NCBI RefSeq assembly: GCF_900108505.1 | Contig: NZ_FNWU01000013.1 | Location: forward strand, 1-42,037 | DNA: 42,037 bases | Source of the DNA: Halopenitus malekzadehii | GTDB lineage: Archaea; Halobacteriota; Halobacteria; Halobacteriales; Haloferacaceae | Reading direction: 5' to 3' | Shown: positions 16,946 to 25,282 of the stretch, one piece after another | How positions within the stretch are numbered: position 1 is the stretch's first letter | Layout of the letters: the number at the start of each line of letters is the position of its first letter | Translations under genes and position numbers: made by a program | The notes under the pieces: generated by a model | The model's database searches: none | Told to the model about the DNA's origin: nothing | What the model saw: only the letters and a program-made list of their open reading frames with translations

Positions 16946-16999
16946 GTCGCGGTCGGTATCGGAGTGCGGCCGACATGGGAGTGCGGCCGGTATCGGTGA
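16929..16999 (+). repeat. tandem repeat across the kae1-bud32 stop codon
   Basis: Four imperfect units of 17-20 bp start at 16929, 16949, 16966 and 16983. The first and last share GCGGCCGGTATCGGTGA exactly. The stop codon TGA (16943-16945) lies in the first unit, so the last residues of Bud32 (Gly-Arg-Tyr-Arg) and the downstream copies have a common origin. Confidence 0.75.
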
Positions 17000-17049
17000 T
17001 CCACCGCGAGTCGAGACACCATCGCGAATCGATCCCGACACGAGCCAAA

Positions 17050-17061
17050 ACGGTTTAGCCG
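17050..17061 (+). promoter_or_regulatory. TATA-like box of the DUF5808 gene
   Basis: CGGTTTAGCC is centred about 27 bases before ATG 17083, giving a leaderless mRNA. Confidence 0.4.
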
Positions 17062-17082
17062 TCGGTCCGCCTATTCCTGCGT

Positions 17083-17373
17083 ATGGCAGACAAACCGTCC
17101 TCCGGGGAACTCCTGGGTATCCCGTACAACTTCGAGCGACCGAGCCTCGGCCGACTTCTCTCGTCCTACTGGCAGCCCGGCAAGGGAATGATCGTGGAGA
17201 AGCCGTTCGGCATCGGCTACACCCTGAACCTTGCGAGCTGGCGATCGTGGGTCGTCCTCGCGGTCGCGGCCGGCCTCTACTGGCAGGGCAAGCAGTCGGC
17301 CGATGCGAGCGACGAGGAGGAGGCCACCGCCGACGATGACGGCCCGGTCGAAGTCATCGTCGAAGACGACTGA
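17083..17373 (+). CDS. DUF5808 domain membrane-associated protein
   Basis: A 96-residue haloarchaeal protein. The conserved block GIPYNFERPSLGRLLSSYW continues into KPFGIGYTLNLASWRSWVV. A single membrane helix follows (about 57-66, VVLAVAAGLYW), then a strongly acidic C-terminus. Function unknown. It is convergent with the ATP-grasp gene on its right. Confidence 0.82.
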   Translation: MADKPSSGELLGIPYNFERPSLGRLLSSYWQPGKGMIVEKPFGIGYTLNLASWRSWVVLAVAAGLYWQGKQSADASDEEEATADDDGPVEVIVEDD

Positions 17374-17401
17374 CGCGGACCCCGCGGTTCTCGAGCACTT
17401 C

Positions 17402-18646
17402 TCAACAGGCGCAGTAGTACTCCCGATCCGTGAACTCCGTCTCGATGAGCTTCGCGGCCGGATCGGGGTCGGTAGGCCGGTAGACGCCGGTCGTGAGGCC
17501 GGTGTCCGCCGTCGTCTCGAAGGATCCGGACAGCAACGCCGACCAGTCGTCCGTCGAGAGAACGTCCCAGAAGGCGTCCTCGCTGCCGAGCAGCGAGAGG
17601 TAATCGCGGAGGTACACCCACCGCGAATCACGCGGCGTGTCGGCGTCATAGGTCGCATCGGTCACCGCGGCGTAGGCGGCCATCGGGAGGTTCACGCCGG
17701 CGGCGACGGGCATCCCGATCCACTTCCAGGGACGAGTGTTGACGTCGAGCAGGAGGTATTCCTCCCGGTCGGCGTCGTAGACGAACTCCGACTCGCTGAT
17801 GCCGTAGTATCCCGTCTCCTCGAGCACGCCGAGGGCCCGGTCCTCGATCTCGGGGTGATCGACGCGCTCGACGAGACAGGACGTCCCGAACTGCTGGGGG
17901 TACCGGACGCGGGCGTTCCCCACGACGCCGATCGCCTCCTCGACGCCCGCCGGCGGCACGTACGAGGCAAGCGACCGGTCCTCGCCCGGGGCGACGTCGA
18001 CACGCTTTTGCGCCATTACCTCGATACCCTCGTCGTCGGCGGCGGCGACGACGTCGGCGAACTCCTCGCGGTCGGCGACCTCGATCACGTTGGTCCCGAA
18101 CGCCTCCTCGAACTCCCGTTTCAGCGCGGGCTTGACGACGAGCGGGAACCCCAGGGCGTCGATCGCCTCGTCGATCGAGGTGTCGGAAAGGCGGTATGTC
18201 TCCGGATACGGGACGTCGAGCCGCTCGCAGGTGGCGTACAGCTCGGATTTGTCCAGCACCGAGTCGACGACGTCCGCGTCCGCAAAGGGGAGGCGAACGC
18301 CGTCGACGTCGATACGGGCGTATGCGTGGGCCCACTCGTCCATACACCCGAAGGGAACAACCTCCCGGCCCACGGCGTCGACGATCGCCTCGATATCGGC
18401 CTGGAACCCCGCGAAATCCTCGAGCGGGTACGTGACGGTGCCGGCAAAATCGACCGCTTTCGACGGCGGCGCGACGCCGTCCCCGTTTCGGTCGAGTGCG
18501 ATCACTGGAACGCCGTGTGCATCCAGCGCGCGTGCCACGCTCAATCCGGTGATATGCGCGTTGCTCACGATCGCTGGCGGACGATCGAAGGTGGCGTCCG
18601 CGAGGGCATCGCGAAGCGCCGACGTCGAGAGGAACTCCTCGGCCAT
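17402..18646 (-). CDS. ATP-grasp carboxylate-amine ligase
   Basis: 414 residues. An N-terminal Rossmann-like lobe (HITGLSVARALDAHGVPVIAL) precedes the ATP-grasp fold. FPLVVKPALKREFEEAFG carries the ATP-contacting Lys, followed by AQKRVD and the metal/phosphate motif LLLDVNTRPWKW. Such ligases join a carboxylate to an amine through an acylphosphate; the substrate cannot be read. The last residues are YYCAC, an unusual C-terminal Cys-x-Cys. The start at 18646 has a TATA-like GCTTTTTGGG 25 bases upstream. Alternative specificities include D-aspartate ligase-like or peptide-tag synthesis. Confidence 0.85.
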   Translation of the reverse strand: MAEEFLSTSALRDALADATFDRPPAIVSNAHITGLSVARALDAHGVPVIALDRNGDGVAPPSKAVDFAGTVTYPLEDFAGFQADIEAIVDAVGREVVPFGCMDEWAHAYARIDVDGVRLPFADADVVDSVLDKSELYATCERLDVPYPETYRLSDTSIDEAIDALGFPLVVKPALKREFEEAFGTNVIEVADREEFADVVAAADDEGIEVMAQKRVDVAPGEDRSLASYVPPAGVEEAIGVVGNARVRYPQQFGTSCLVERVDHPEIEDRALGVLEETGYYGISESEFVYDADREEYLLLDVNTRPWKWIGMPVAAGVNLPMAAYAAVTDATYDADTPRDSRWVYLRDYLSLLGSEDAFWDVLSTDDWSALLSGSFETTADTGLTTGVYRPTDPDPAAKLIETEFTDREYYCAC

Positions 18647-18804
18647 ACCGGCCAGTGGGGACGCCGCCCAAAAAGCTCGTCATAACCGGCGGCTGCTGCC
18701 ACCGTCGGCGACGGGACCGGTACGTGGGCGGTCGTGAGGCCGTGAGACCGATCCCGATCGGAACGACACAACGAACTTTTGGCGATACAGCCCCATTACT
18801 CCGT

Positions 18805-19308
18805 ATGAGCGAGGCTTCGACGTCGGTCCAACGTGCCTTCGAAACCGACGGATCCTTCGAGCGGATCGACGGGTCGACGTGGGACTATACGACGACGGCG
18901 TTCGACGGACGTGTGACGGTCGATCGGCCAACGAGCTCGGCGACCGAGGCGACGAGTTTTACGGTCACGATTACGCTTCCTACCCTGTCGGCGGTGACCG
19001 ACGAACACGTCGCCGACGTCGTGGAAGACGGGTGGTTCGAAACCTTCGAACTGCGCGTTGAGGACGTTTCGGGAGTCACCAAGCGGTCCCGAGACCTCGA
19101 CCCGTCAGTGCGGCGTTCGGGGTCGGAGATCGTCGTCGAGGTGTCGCTGACGGACGCGAACACAGCCCGCGGCGTCGCGGACGCCGCCGCGTTCGTCGAC
19201 TTCGTGGAAGGGACCTACGTGCAGGGGATCATCCCCGGATATGACTATACCGAACCGGTGAGGAGCATCCGATCGAAGGCCCGCCAGCAGGGGAACGGCG
19301 GAGCCTGA
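18805..19308 (+). CDS. DUF5813 family protein
   Basis: 167 residues, predominantly beta-strand, with the motifs VQRAFETDGSFERIDGSTWD and TSFTVTITLPTLSAVTDEHV. It matches the haloarchaeal family I know as DUF5813. Function unknown. The start ATG 18805 is preceded by a TATA-like ACTTTTGGC 26 bases upstream, which excludes the longer frame reaching back to 18655. Confidence 0.78.
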   Translation: MSEASTSVQRAFETDGSFERIDGSTWDYTTTAFDGRVTVDRPTSSATEATSFTVTITLPTLSAVTDEHVADVVEDGWFETFELRVEDVSGVTKRSRDLDPSVRRSGSEIVVEVSLTDANTARGVADAAAFVDFVEGTYVQGIIPGYDYTEPVRSIRSKARQQGNGGA

Positions 19309-19543
19309 CCGACGAGGGTAGGTCTACGGTCCGATCCTTCGGATCGCGGCCCAGTGTGGCGAGCAGGCGGCGGATTCCGATCCCGGCCGGGGTGCCGCAC
19401 ACCCGTCTGACCCGTACCGGGGTGAGCCTCAGGTCACGGGGCGGCTGGGTCGTACCGTGCCAAAAGGGTTCGGACGGGGAGGAATTCGTTCTCAGCCAGT
19501 CCATCGATCCGATACGCTCACTCGGGACAACCGTGGATCCGGA

Positions 19544-19777
19544 TCACTCCATCGCGACGTAGGTTTGCGTGCGCTCGACGCCGTCGAGGTCCTGGATCGC
19601 GGTCGCGGCGACGTCCTTGACGTCGGCCGGCGTCTCGGTAACGACCGTGACGATGAAGTCGACGTCGCCGGCGACGATGCTGACGGTCTCGACGCCGTCA
19701 AGCGCCGCCAGATCGGCTTTGAGCCGGTCGGCCTCACCGGTGTTCGCCTTCACCATCACGTAGGCAGTGACGCTCAT
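19544..19777 (-). CDS. stand-alone Lrp/AsnC ligand-binding (RAM) protein
   Basis: 77 residues containing only the RAM (ACT-like) effector-binding domain of Lrp/AsnC regulators, with no helix-turn-helix (SVTAYVMVKANTGEADRLKA, DGVETVSIVAGDVDFIVTV). It overlaps the trkA stop codon by four bases (ATGA), so it is translated with trkA. It could be an amino-acid sensor that feeds the Trk/KtrAB-type potassium system. It is closely paralogous to the gene at 20594-20827 (77 aa). Confidence 0.9.
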   Translation of the reverse strand: MSVTAYVMVKANTGEADRLKADLAALDGVETVSIVAGDVDFIVTVVTETPADVKDVAATAIQDLDGVERTQTYVAME

Positions 19778-20469
19778 CGGTCACCCCCCGCCATCGCCCG
19801 AGCGGGCGGGTCCGTCTCTCCGACGAGCAGCTGCCGGACGTCATCGAGGACCGAGTGGTCCGCGAGGATCGCGACGCGGTCACCGGCCTCGAGCGAGTCA
19901 TCGGGGAGGGGAATGCCGAGTTGTGCATCCCCCTTGCCGAACGCGAGGATCCGTGCCTCGCCGGGGAGGGTGACCTCCGAGAGCGTGTACCCGCGCATCG
20001 GTGATTCCGGTGAGACCGTCACGAGCAGGACCTGTAAGTGCTGGGCGATGTCGGCGATCGCCTGAATGTTGCCCCCCAGCAGCGCGTTCTTGGCGGCGAT
20101 CGCTCCGAGCCGTTCCGGATAGACGACCTCATCGACCTCGTCGGCGTACTTCCGGTAGATGTCCTCGCGGTAGTCCTCATCGATGCGCATCACCGTCCGG
20201 CAGTCGTAGTGGTTCGCGATCATACACGCGGCGAAGTTCGTGTTGAGATCGCCGGTCAGCGCGCCGAGGGCATCGGCGTCGGCAATGCCGGCGGACTCCA
20301 GCACGTCCTCGTGGGATCCGTCACCCTCCACGACCTCGAACCCCGCGTTGCGGGCCCGGCGTGCCGTGTCGGGGTCGGCTTCGATCACTGTCACCGTGTG
20401 CCCCTCCTCGGCCAGGACGCGGGCCGTCCGGCCGCCGACGCGCCCATAACCAATGTTAACTACCCTCAT
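19774..20469 (-). CDS. trkA: TrkA-type potassium uptake regulator (RCK domains)
   Basis: 231 residues. An N-terminal RCK-N Rossmann domain has the NAD-binding GYGRVGGRTARVLAEEGHTV, acidic Asp after the second strand, and EGDGSHEDVL. A TrkA-C domain follows (about 140-220, GYTLSEVTLPGEARILAFGK). It gates a Trk/Ktr potassium channel in response to nucleotides. No channel subunit gene lies adjacent. ATG 20469 has a TATA-like GGTTATTT 25 bases upstream. The downstream RAM gene is fused in translation by an ATGA overlap. Confidence 0.92.
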   Translation of the reverse strand: MRVVNIGYGRVGGRTARVLAEEGHTVTVIEADPDTARRARNAGFEVVEGDGSHEDVLESAGIADADALGALTGDLNTNFAACMIANHYDCRTVMRIDEDYREDIYRKYADEVDEVVYPERLGAIAAKNALLGGNIQAIADIAQHLQVLLVTVSPESPMRGYTLSEVTLPGEARILAFGKGDAQLGIPLPDDSLEAGDRVAILADHSVLDDVRQLLVGETDPPARAMAGGDR

Positions 20470-20490
20470 ATACTGGCGTACGACCGGCCG

Positions 20491-20570
20491 GGAAATAACC
20501 CTGTTGGCGGATTGCGGTCCGCTTTCGCCGCCGGATCGATCCTGTGTGTGGACCGTACGAAGGTTTTTGC
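20491..20570. promoter_or_regulatory. divergent promoters between trkA and the second RAM gene
   Basis: A TATA-like box for trkA (minus strand GGTTATTT at 20493-20500) and one for the plus-strand RAM gene (AGGTTTTTGC at 20561-20570) lie back to back. Each is about 25 bases from its start codon, giving two leaderless divergent transcripts. Confidence 0.45.
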
Positions 20571-20593
20571 GATCGTGTGGTATACGTTCACGT

Positions 20594-20827
20594 ATGGTTC
20601 GGGCATACGTGGCGGTCGAGACCGACGTCGGAACGTCGCCGGAGCTCATCGAATCGATCCGCGAGATGGACGGCGTCGAGACCGCCCACGTCATCGCCGG
20701 CGACTGGGACGTGATGGTCGTCTTCGAGGTTCCGGAGGTCTATCAGGTGCTCTCGACGACCACCACCGCCATTCAGGCGTTGGACGCCGTCCTCGACACG
20801 AAGACCTACGTGGCGATCGACGAGTGA
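20594..20827 (+). CDS. second stand-alone Lrp/AsnC RAM-domain protein
   Basis: 77 residues with a RAM/ACT-like domain only (MVRAYVAVETDVGTSPELIE, DGVETAHVIAGDWDVMVVF). It aligns along its full length with the product of 19544-19777 (GVETxxxIAGDxD core and ending KTYVAIDE), so the two arose by duplication. It is divergent from trkA. Such proteins usually form dimers or decamers and bind amino acids. Confidence 0.9.
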   Translation: MVRAYVAVETDVGTSPELIESIREMDGVETAHVIAGDWDVMVVFEVPEVYQVLSTTTTAIQALDAVLDTKTYVAIDE

Positions 20828-20902
20828 CCGACGTGCTGTTCGTGGCGTGACACGTAACGCCGAAGCCGATAGAGGAAAAAGCGCGGCCCACGTACGCCGT
20901 GT

Positions 20903-21220
20903 ATGGCCACGATCCTCGACGTCTTCCTGTTCCTCGTGGTGTTGGGCCTTCACACCCTCATCGCGGCGGTGATGACCCGATTTCTCCGGATCCGTCTCGA
21001 CACCACGTGGGGAACCGCGATCTACGTGGCCTTTCTCGTCCCCGTCGCGTTGTGGATCTCGACGCTCGTGGTCTCGGGGCCGTTCGGGATCGGGATCGAC
21101 CTCGGCACGCCGGCGGCCGTGTTCACGGTGATGATCCTCCTCCCCACCGCGCTCGGGGTCGCGATCGACGTCCTGTACGTCGTCCCCCCCGACGAGTACG
21201 AACTCCCGGATTCCGCCTGA
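20903..21220 (+). CDS. small membrane protein (DUF7991-like)
   Basis: A 105-residue protein with three hydrophobic helices (about 5-26, 39-60, 69-92) and the closing motif VVPPDEYELPDSA. Resembles a haloarchaeal family that I associate with DUF7991. Function unknown. An A-rich TATA-like box (GGAAAAAGC) lies 26 bases upstream. Confidence 0.72.
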   Translation: MATILDVFLFLVVLGLHTLIAAVMTRFLRIRLDTTWGTAIYVAFLVPVALWISTLVVSGPFGIGIDLGTPAAVFTVMILLPTALGVAIDVLYVVPPDEYELPDSA

Positions 21221-21295
21221 GGACGGAGGTCGTGGTTCGTCGGGACGTCACATAACGCTTCGTCACTCCGGCTCCGAGGCCGCATCGCTGCCACG

Positions 21296-21928
21296 TCACC
21301 GGCGGTCGTCGATGTCTCTGTCCTCGGTGGGCTCGACGCCTCGATCGTCGGTGAGGTCGTCGATGATCGACTCCACGCGCGTGAGAACCGCCGCGGGCGG
21401 CCGGGTCGCGTCGACGCGGACGAACCGGTCCGGCTCCGCCTCGATCAGCCGTTCGTAGTTGTCGCTGACGCGCTCGAGGTACTCGCGCTGTTCGAACTTG
21501 TTCGTCGATCCCGACCGTTCGGTCGCGGTTTCCGGATCGAGGTCGAGGTAGACGGTGACGTCCGGTTCGCGCGTGAACGGTCGATGGATGTCCCGGACGT
21601 ACTCGAGCGGTCGATCGAGGCGGGAGTCGGCGAGCGTCGCGGCTTGATACGCGTATCGCGAGTCACAGTAGCGGTCCGAGACGACCAGCTCGCCCGCCTC
21701 GAGCGCGGGTTCGATCGTGCTCGAGAGGTGGTTCGCGTGGTCGGCGGTATACAGGAACAGTTCGGCCAGCGGGTCCGCGTCATCGTCGGCGATCGATCGG
21801 TAGACGGCGTCGCCGTACCAGCTGTCGGTCGGTTCCCGAGTGAACACCGCGTCGGGATACGACGCGCGGAGGGCCTCCCAGACGGTGGTCTTCCCGCTCC
21901 CGTCCAGGCCCTCGAGCGTGAGGAGCAT
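21296..21928 (-). CDS. tmk: thymidylate kinase
   Basis: 210 residues starting at ATG 21928 ([20 protein letters not shown]). The P-loop GLDGSGKT, the DR-Y/H substrate motif in [13 protein letters not shown] and the lid region ([12 protein letters not shown]) identify a TMP kinase. It makes dTDP for DNA synthesis. The C-terminal tail is acidic. A longer frame to 21985 lacks support. Divergent from the NDUFA9-like gene. Confidence 0.93.
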   Translation of the reverse strand: MLLTLEGLDGSGKTTVWEALRASYPDAVFTREPTDSWYGDAVYRSIADDDADPLAELFLYTADHANHLSSTIEPALEAGELVVSDRYCDSRYAYQAATLADSRLDRPLEYVRDIHRPFTREPDVTVYLDLDPETATERSGSTNKFEQREYLERVSDNYERLIEAEPDRFVRVDATRPPAAVLTRVESIIDDLTDDRGVEPTEDRDIDDRR

Positions 21929-22074
21929 ACCTTCGCTGGGGTGACCGTTCCAATTAACGATGGCGGAGACGTTCCCGCGGCACAACCCGGTCGGGACTCC
22001 GGTCCACGCTTCGGCCGGAACGCCGTCACCCGACCCGCGGTAGTTTTAGGTGGATTCTCCCCCAAGGGATGGCT

Positions 22075-22980
22075 ATGGAGATCCTCGTCGCCGGCGGAAC
22101 CGGGTTCATCGGGACGTACCTGTGTCGTGAACTGGCGGATCGGGGTCATATGGTGACCGCGCTCTCGCGGTCGCCGTCGGACGAGTTCGACGGCGAGGAC
22201 GCGATCGAGACCGCCGTCGGCGACGTGACGGCGGCCGATTCGATCGCCGGGACGGTCGAGGGGCACGACGCCGTCGTCAACCTCGTCGCGCTCTCGCCGC
22301 TGTTTGAGCCCTCCGGCGGCAACGAACGCCACGACGAGATCCATCGTGGCGGAACGAAGAACCTCGTGGAAGCGGCGGTTGCGGGCGACGTCGACCGGTA
22401 CCTCCAGTTGAGCGCGCTGGGTGCGGACCCCGACGGCGAGACCCACTACATCCGCGCAAAGGGTGCCGCCGAACGGCTCGTCGAGGCGGCGGACATCGAG
22501 GCGACGATCGTCCGTCCATCGGTCGTCTTCGGCGACGGCGGCGAGTTCGTCGGCTTCACGAAGCGGTTGAAGTCCTGGTTCGCCCCCGGACTGCCGGTGT
22601 ATCCGCTGCCCGGCGGCGGTCGAAAGACGCGGTTCCAGCCGATCCACGTCGCCGATCTGGTGCCGATGCTGGCCGACGCCGTCACGGCGGACGGACACGC
22701 CGGCGAAACCTACGAGCTCGCCGGGCCGGAGAAGCTCACTCTGCGCGAGATCACCGAGATGGTCTACGACGCCGAAGGTCGATCGATCACGATCGTCTCC
22801 CTGCCGATGGCGCTGGCGCGAGTCGGCTTGACGGGATTGAGCGTCGTCCCCGGCTTCCCGATGGGGCCCGACCAATACCGGTCGTTGACGTTCGATAACA
22901 CGACCGACGATAACGACGTCGACGCGTTCGACGTGTCCGTCGAGGACCTCACGACCTTCGAGGTGTATCTCGGGGTCTGA
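22075..22980 (+). CDS. NAD-dependent epimerase-like, complex I NDUFA9 family
   Basis: 301 residues from ATG 22075 (MEILVAGGTGFIGTYLC); an alternative ATG 22069 adds two residues. It shows the extended SDR Rossmann motif GGTGFIG and LSALGADPDGETHYIRAKG in place of the usual catalytic YxxxK, so the fold is likely an atypical SDR as in NDUFA9. The family serves as an accessory NADH dehydrogenase subunit or an isomerase/dehydrogenase. Its specific partner is unknown. Confidence 0.85.
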   Translation: MEILVAGGTGFIGTYLCRELADRGHMVTALSRSPSDEFDGEDAIETAVGDVTAADSIAGTVEGHDAVVNLVALSPLFEPSGGNERHDEIHRGGTKNLVEAAVAGDVDRYLQLSALGADPDGETHYIRAKGAAERLVEAADIEATIVRPSVVFGDGGEFVGFTKRLKSWFAPGLPVYPLPGGGRKTRFQPIHVADLVPMLADAVTADGHAGETYELAGPEKLTLREITEMVYDAEGRSITIVSLPMALARVGLTGLSVVPGFPMGPDQYRSLTFDNTTDDNDVDAFDVSVEDLTTFEVYLGV

Positions 22981-23268
22981 GGAAACTCGGCCATATCCGT
23001 TCGTCCGGAGTCCACTCCACGCGTTCGCTGACTCCTCCCCCAAACCGCTCGTTCCAGCTGATCGAGTCCCGCGATGGACCGCCACACATACGCTTGGCGA
23101 CGATACTTCCTCTGAGAACACGGATCAGTGTCCGCGATCCCGGGAGAGACGTCGATCGACGACCTGCAGTTCTCCGATCCGATATTCCGCGTATCACGCC
23201 GCAATAGGCCGTTTTTCGGGTGTTTTTCGGCGTCTTCTGGATCCACCCCATCACAAGGCTTATATTTG

Positions 23269-23276
23269 CTATCCGT
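23269..23276 (+). promoter_or_regulatory. cetZ promoter TATA box
   Basis: CTTATATT lies about 37 bases before ATG 23310, so the leader is about 10 bases. It closes the 329-base gene-free interval 22981-23309, in which I see no other feature. Confidence 0.5.
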
Positions 23277-23309
23277 CTGTGGTTTTTGCAAAGACGGACT
23301 GGGGATTCC

Positions 23310-24488
23310 ATGAAACTGGCAATGATCGGCTTCGGACAGGCGGGGGGAAAAGTCGTCGACAAGTTCCTTGAGTACGACAAACGGACCGACTCGGAGATCG
23401 TGCGGGCGGCCGCGGCGGTGAACACGGCCAAAGCCGATCTGATGGGGCTCGAACACATCTCCGAGAGCCAGCGCGTGCTGATCGGGCAGTCGCGCGTCAA
23501 AGGGCACGGCGTCGGCGCGGACAACGAACTCGGCGCGGAGATCGCCGAGGAGGACATCGACGAGGTCCAGGGCGCGATCGACTCGATCCCGGTTCACGAG
23601 GTCGACGCGTTCCTCGTCGTCGCCGGGCTCGGCGGCGGAACCGGGTCGGGCGGCGCGCCCGTGCTCGCGAAACACCTCAAGCGTATCTACACGGAGCCGG
23701 TCTACGGGCTCGGCATCCTGCCCGGTAGCGACGAGGGCGGCATCTACACCCTGAACGCGGCCCGGTCGTTCCAGACGTTCGTCCGCGAGGTCGACAATCT
23801 GCTCGTGTTCGACAACGACGCCTGGCGGAAGACGGGCGAGTCGGTGCAGGGCGGCTACGAGCAGATCAACGACGAGATCGTTCGCCGGTTCGGGATCCTC
23901 TTTGGCGCGGGCGAGGTTCAGGAGGGCCAGGAGGTCGCCGAGAGCGTCGTCGACTCCTCGGAGATCATCAACACCCTTTCCGGCGGCGGCGTCTCGACGG
24001 TCGGCTACGCCGAGGAGGAGGTCGAGGAGACGTCCTCGGGCGGGCTGTTGTCGCGGCTTCGAAACGGCGAGGAGACCGACGAGCTCGACACCGCCCACAC
24101 CACCAACCGCATCACCAGCCTGGTCCGCAAGGCGGCGCTGGGTCGTCTGACGCTCCCGTGTGAGATCGAGGGGTCCGAACGCGCCCTGCTCGTGCTCGCG
24201 GGGCCTCCGGAGTACCTCAACCGGAAGGGGATCGAGCGCGGCCGCAAGTGGCTCGAGGAGCAGACCGGATCGATGGAGGTCCGTGGCGGGGACTACCCCT
24301 ACCGCGGATCCGGATTCGTGGCCTCCGTGATCCTCCTGGCCGGCGTCACGAACGTTCCCCGGATCAAGGAGCTCCAGCAGGTCGCCATCGAGGCCCAGGA
24401 CAACCTCGAGGAGATCCGCGAGGAGAGCGATGAGAACCTCGAAGAACTCGTCGACGACGACGAGGACGAACTCGAGTCGCTGTTCTGA
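23310..24488 (+). CDS. cetZ: CetZ-type tubulin/FtsZ superfamily GTPase
   Basis: 392 residues. The N-terminal GTPase part opens MKLAMIGFGQAGGKVVD. The tubulin signature GGGTGSGGAP (about 107-116) and the T-loop LPGSDEGGIYTLNAA are present, together with the T7-like region TNRITSLVRKAALGRL. In place of the FtsZ GGxGTGTG and the FtsA-binding tail it has an acidic C-terminus (NLEELVDDDEDELESLF). Haloarchaeal CetZ proteins control cell shape and motility rather than division. The position directly before cofC/cofG is the arrangement I know for cetZ1, so it is probably CetZ1. A TATA box sits at 23269-23276. Confidence 0.92.
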   Translation: MKLAMIGFGQAGGKVVDKFLEYDKRTDSEIVRAAAAVNTAKADLMGLEHISESQRVLIGQSRVKGHGVGADNELGAEIAEEDIDEVQGAIDSIPVHEVDAFLVVAGLGGGTGSGGAPVLAKHLKRIYTEPVYGLGILPGSDEGGIYTLNAARSFQTFVREVDNLLVFDNDAWRKTGESVQGGYEQINDEIVRRFGILFGAGEVQEGQEVAESVVDSSEIINTLSGGGVSTVGYAEEEVEETSSGGLLSRLRNGEETDELDTAHTTNRITSLVRKAALGRLTLPCEIEGSERALLVLAGPPEYLNRKGIERGRKWLEEQTGSMEVRGGDYPYRGSGFVASVILLAGVTNVPRIKELQQVAIEAQDNLEEIREESDENLEELVDDDEDELESLF

Positions 24489-24511
24489 GTCGGGGGCCCG
24501 CCGGGTTTCCG

Positions 24512-25180
24512 ATGGACGTTTTCGTTCCGTTCGCCGCCCACCGCCCGAAGACCCGGCTATCGGGCACGTTCACGATCGAGGAGCGGCGCGCGTTTGCGGA
24601 TGCGATGCTTGGTGACGTGCTCACGGCGGTCCAGTCTGCGGGTGGATCCCCGACCGTCCTCGCCGACCGTCCGATCGATCTCACGACGAGGGTCGGAGCC
24701 GAGGTCGCGACGGACGTCGCGGTCCGTGTCGACGACCGCGATCTGAGCCCGGCAGTCAACGCGGTGCTCGCCGATGCGGTCTCCAACACCACCGATGACG
24801 CGGTCGCGGTCGTGATGAGCGATCTGGCGATCGCCACGCCCGACTCTCTCCGTCGACTCTTCGTGGCCGACGGCGACGTCGTGATCGCCCCCGGACGGGG
24901 CGGCGGAACGAACGCGCTCGTCGTCCGTGACCCGGCCTTTCGGGTCGATTATCACGGCGTCTCGCTCCGGGACCACCGCCGGATCGCGGCCGACGTCGGC
25001 GCGACGGTGACCGAGCTGGACTCCCACCGGCTCGCCTCGGACGTCGACGAGCGGGGCGACCTCACCGAGGTGCTCCTCCACGGCACCGGGGCAGCACGAC
25101 GCTGGCTCGTGGACGCCGGATTCGAACCGTCAAGCGCGGCCGAGGCCCGCGCCGGCGTCCGCCGACGAACTGACGACTGA
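24512..25180 (+). CDS. cofC: 2-phospho-L-lactate guanylyltransferase
   Basis: 222 residues. The nucleotidyltransferase start MDVFVPFAAHRPKTRLS carries the substrate Lys, and MSDLAIATPDSLRRLF and APGRGGGTNALVV are CofC landmarks. It makes the GDP/GTP-activated lactate precursor of coenzyme F420. It begins 23 bases after cetZ and is followed by cofG, so the three are probably cotranscribed. Confidence 0.9.
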   Translation: MDVFVPFAAHRPKTRLSGTFTIEERRAFADAMLGDVLTAVQSAGGSPTVLADRPIDLTTRVGAEVATDVAVRVDDRDLSPAVNAVLADAVSNTTDDAVAVVMSDLAIATPDSLRRLFVADGDVVIAPGRGGGTNALVVRDPAFRVDYHGVSLRDHRRIAADVGATVTELDSHRLASDVDERGDLTEVLLHGTGAARRWLVDAGFEPSSAAEARAGVRRRTDD

Positions 25181-25282
25181 GGTCGACCACCGGGACTCGG
25201 ACGTCGATGGCCCGGACTGAGCGTTGACGACCGATCCGCACACACCGATCGGGTTTTGTGGATCGACCGTCGAGTGGGACTC

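Noticed and set aside
15821-17041. 406-residue frame opposite kae1-bud32
   Set aside because: Antisense shadow, rich in Arg, with no motif.
23128-23313. 61-residue frame upstream of cetZ
   Set aside because: Overlaps the cetZ TATA box and start, with no protein-like pattern.
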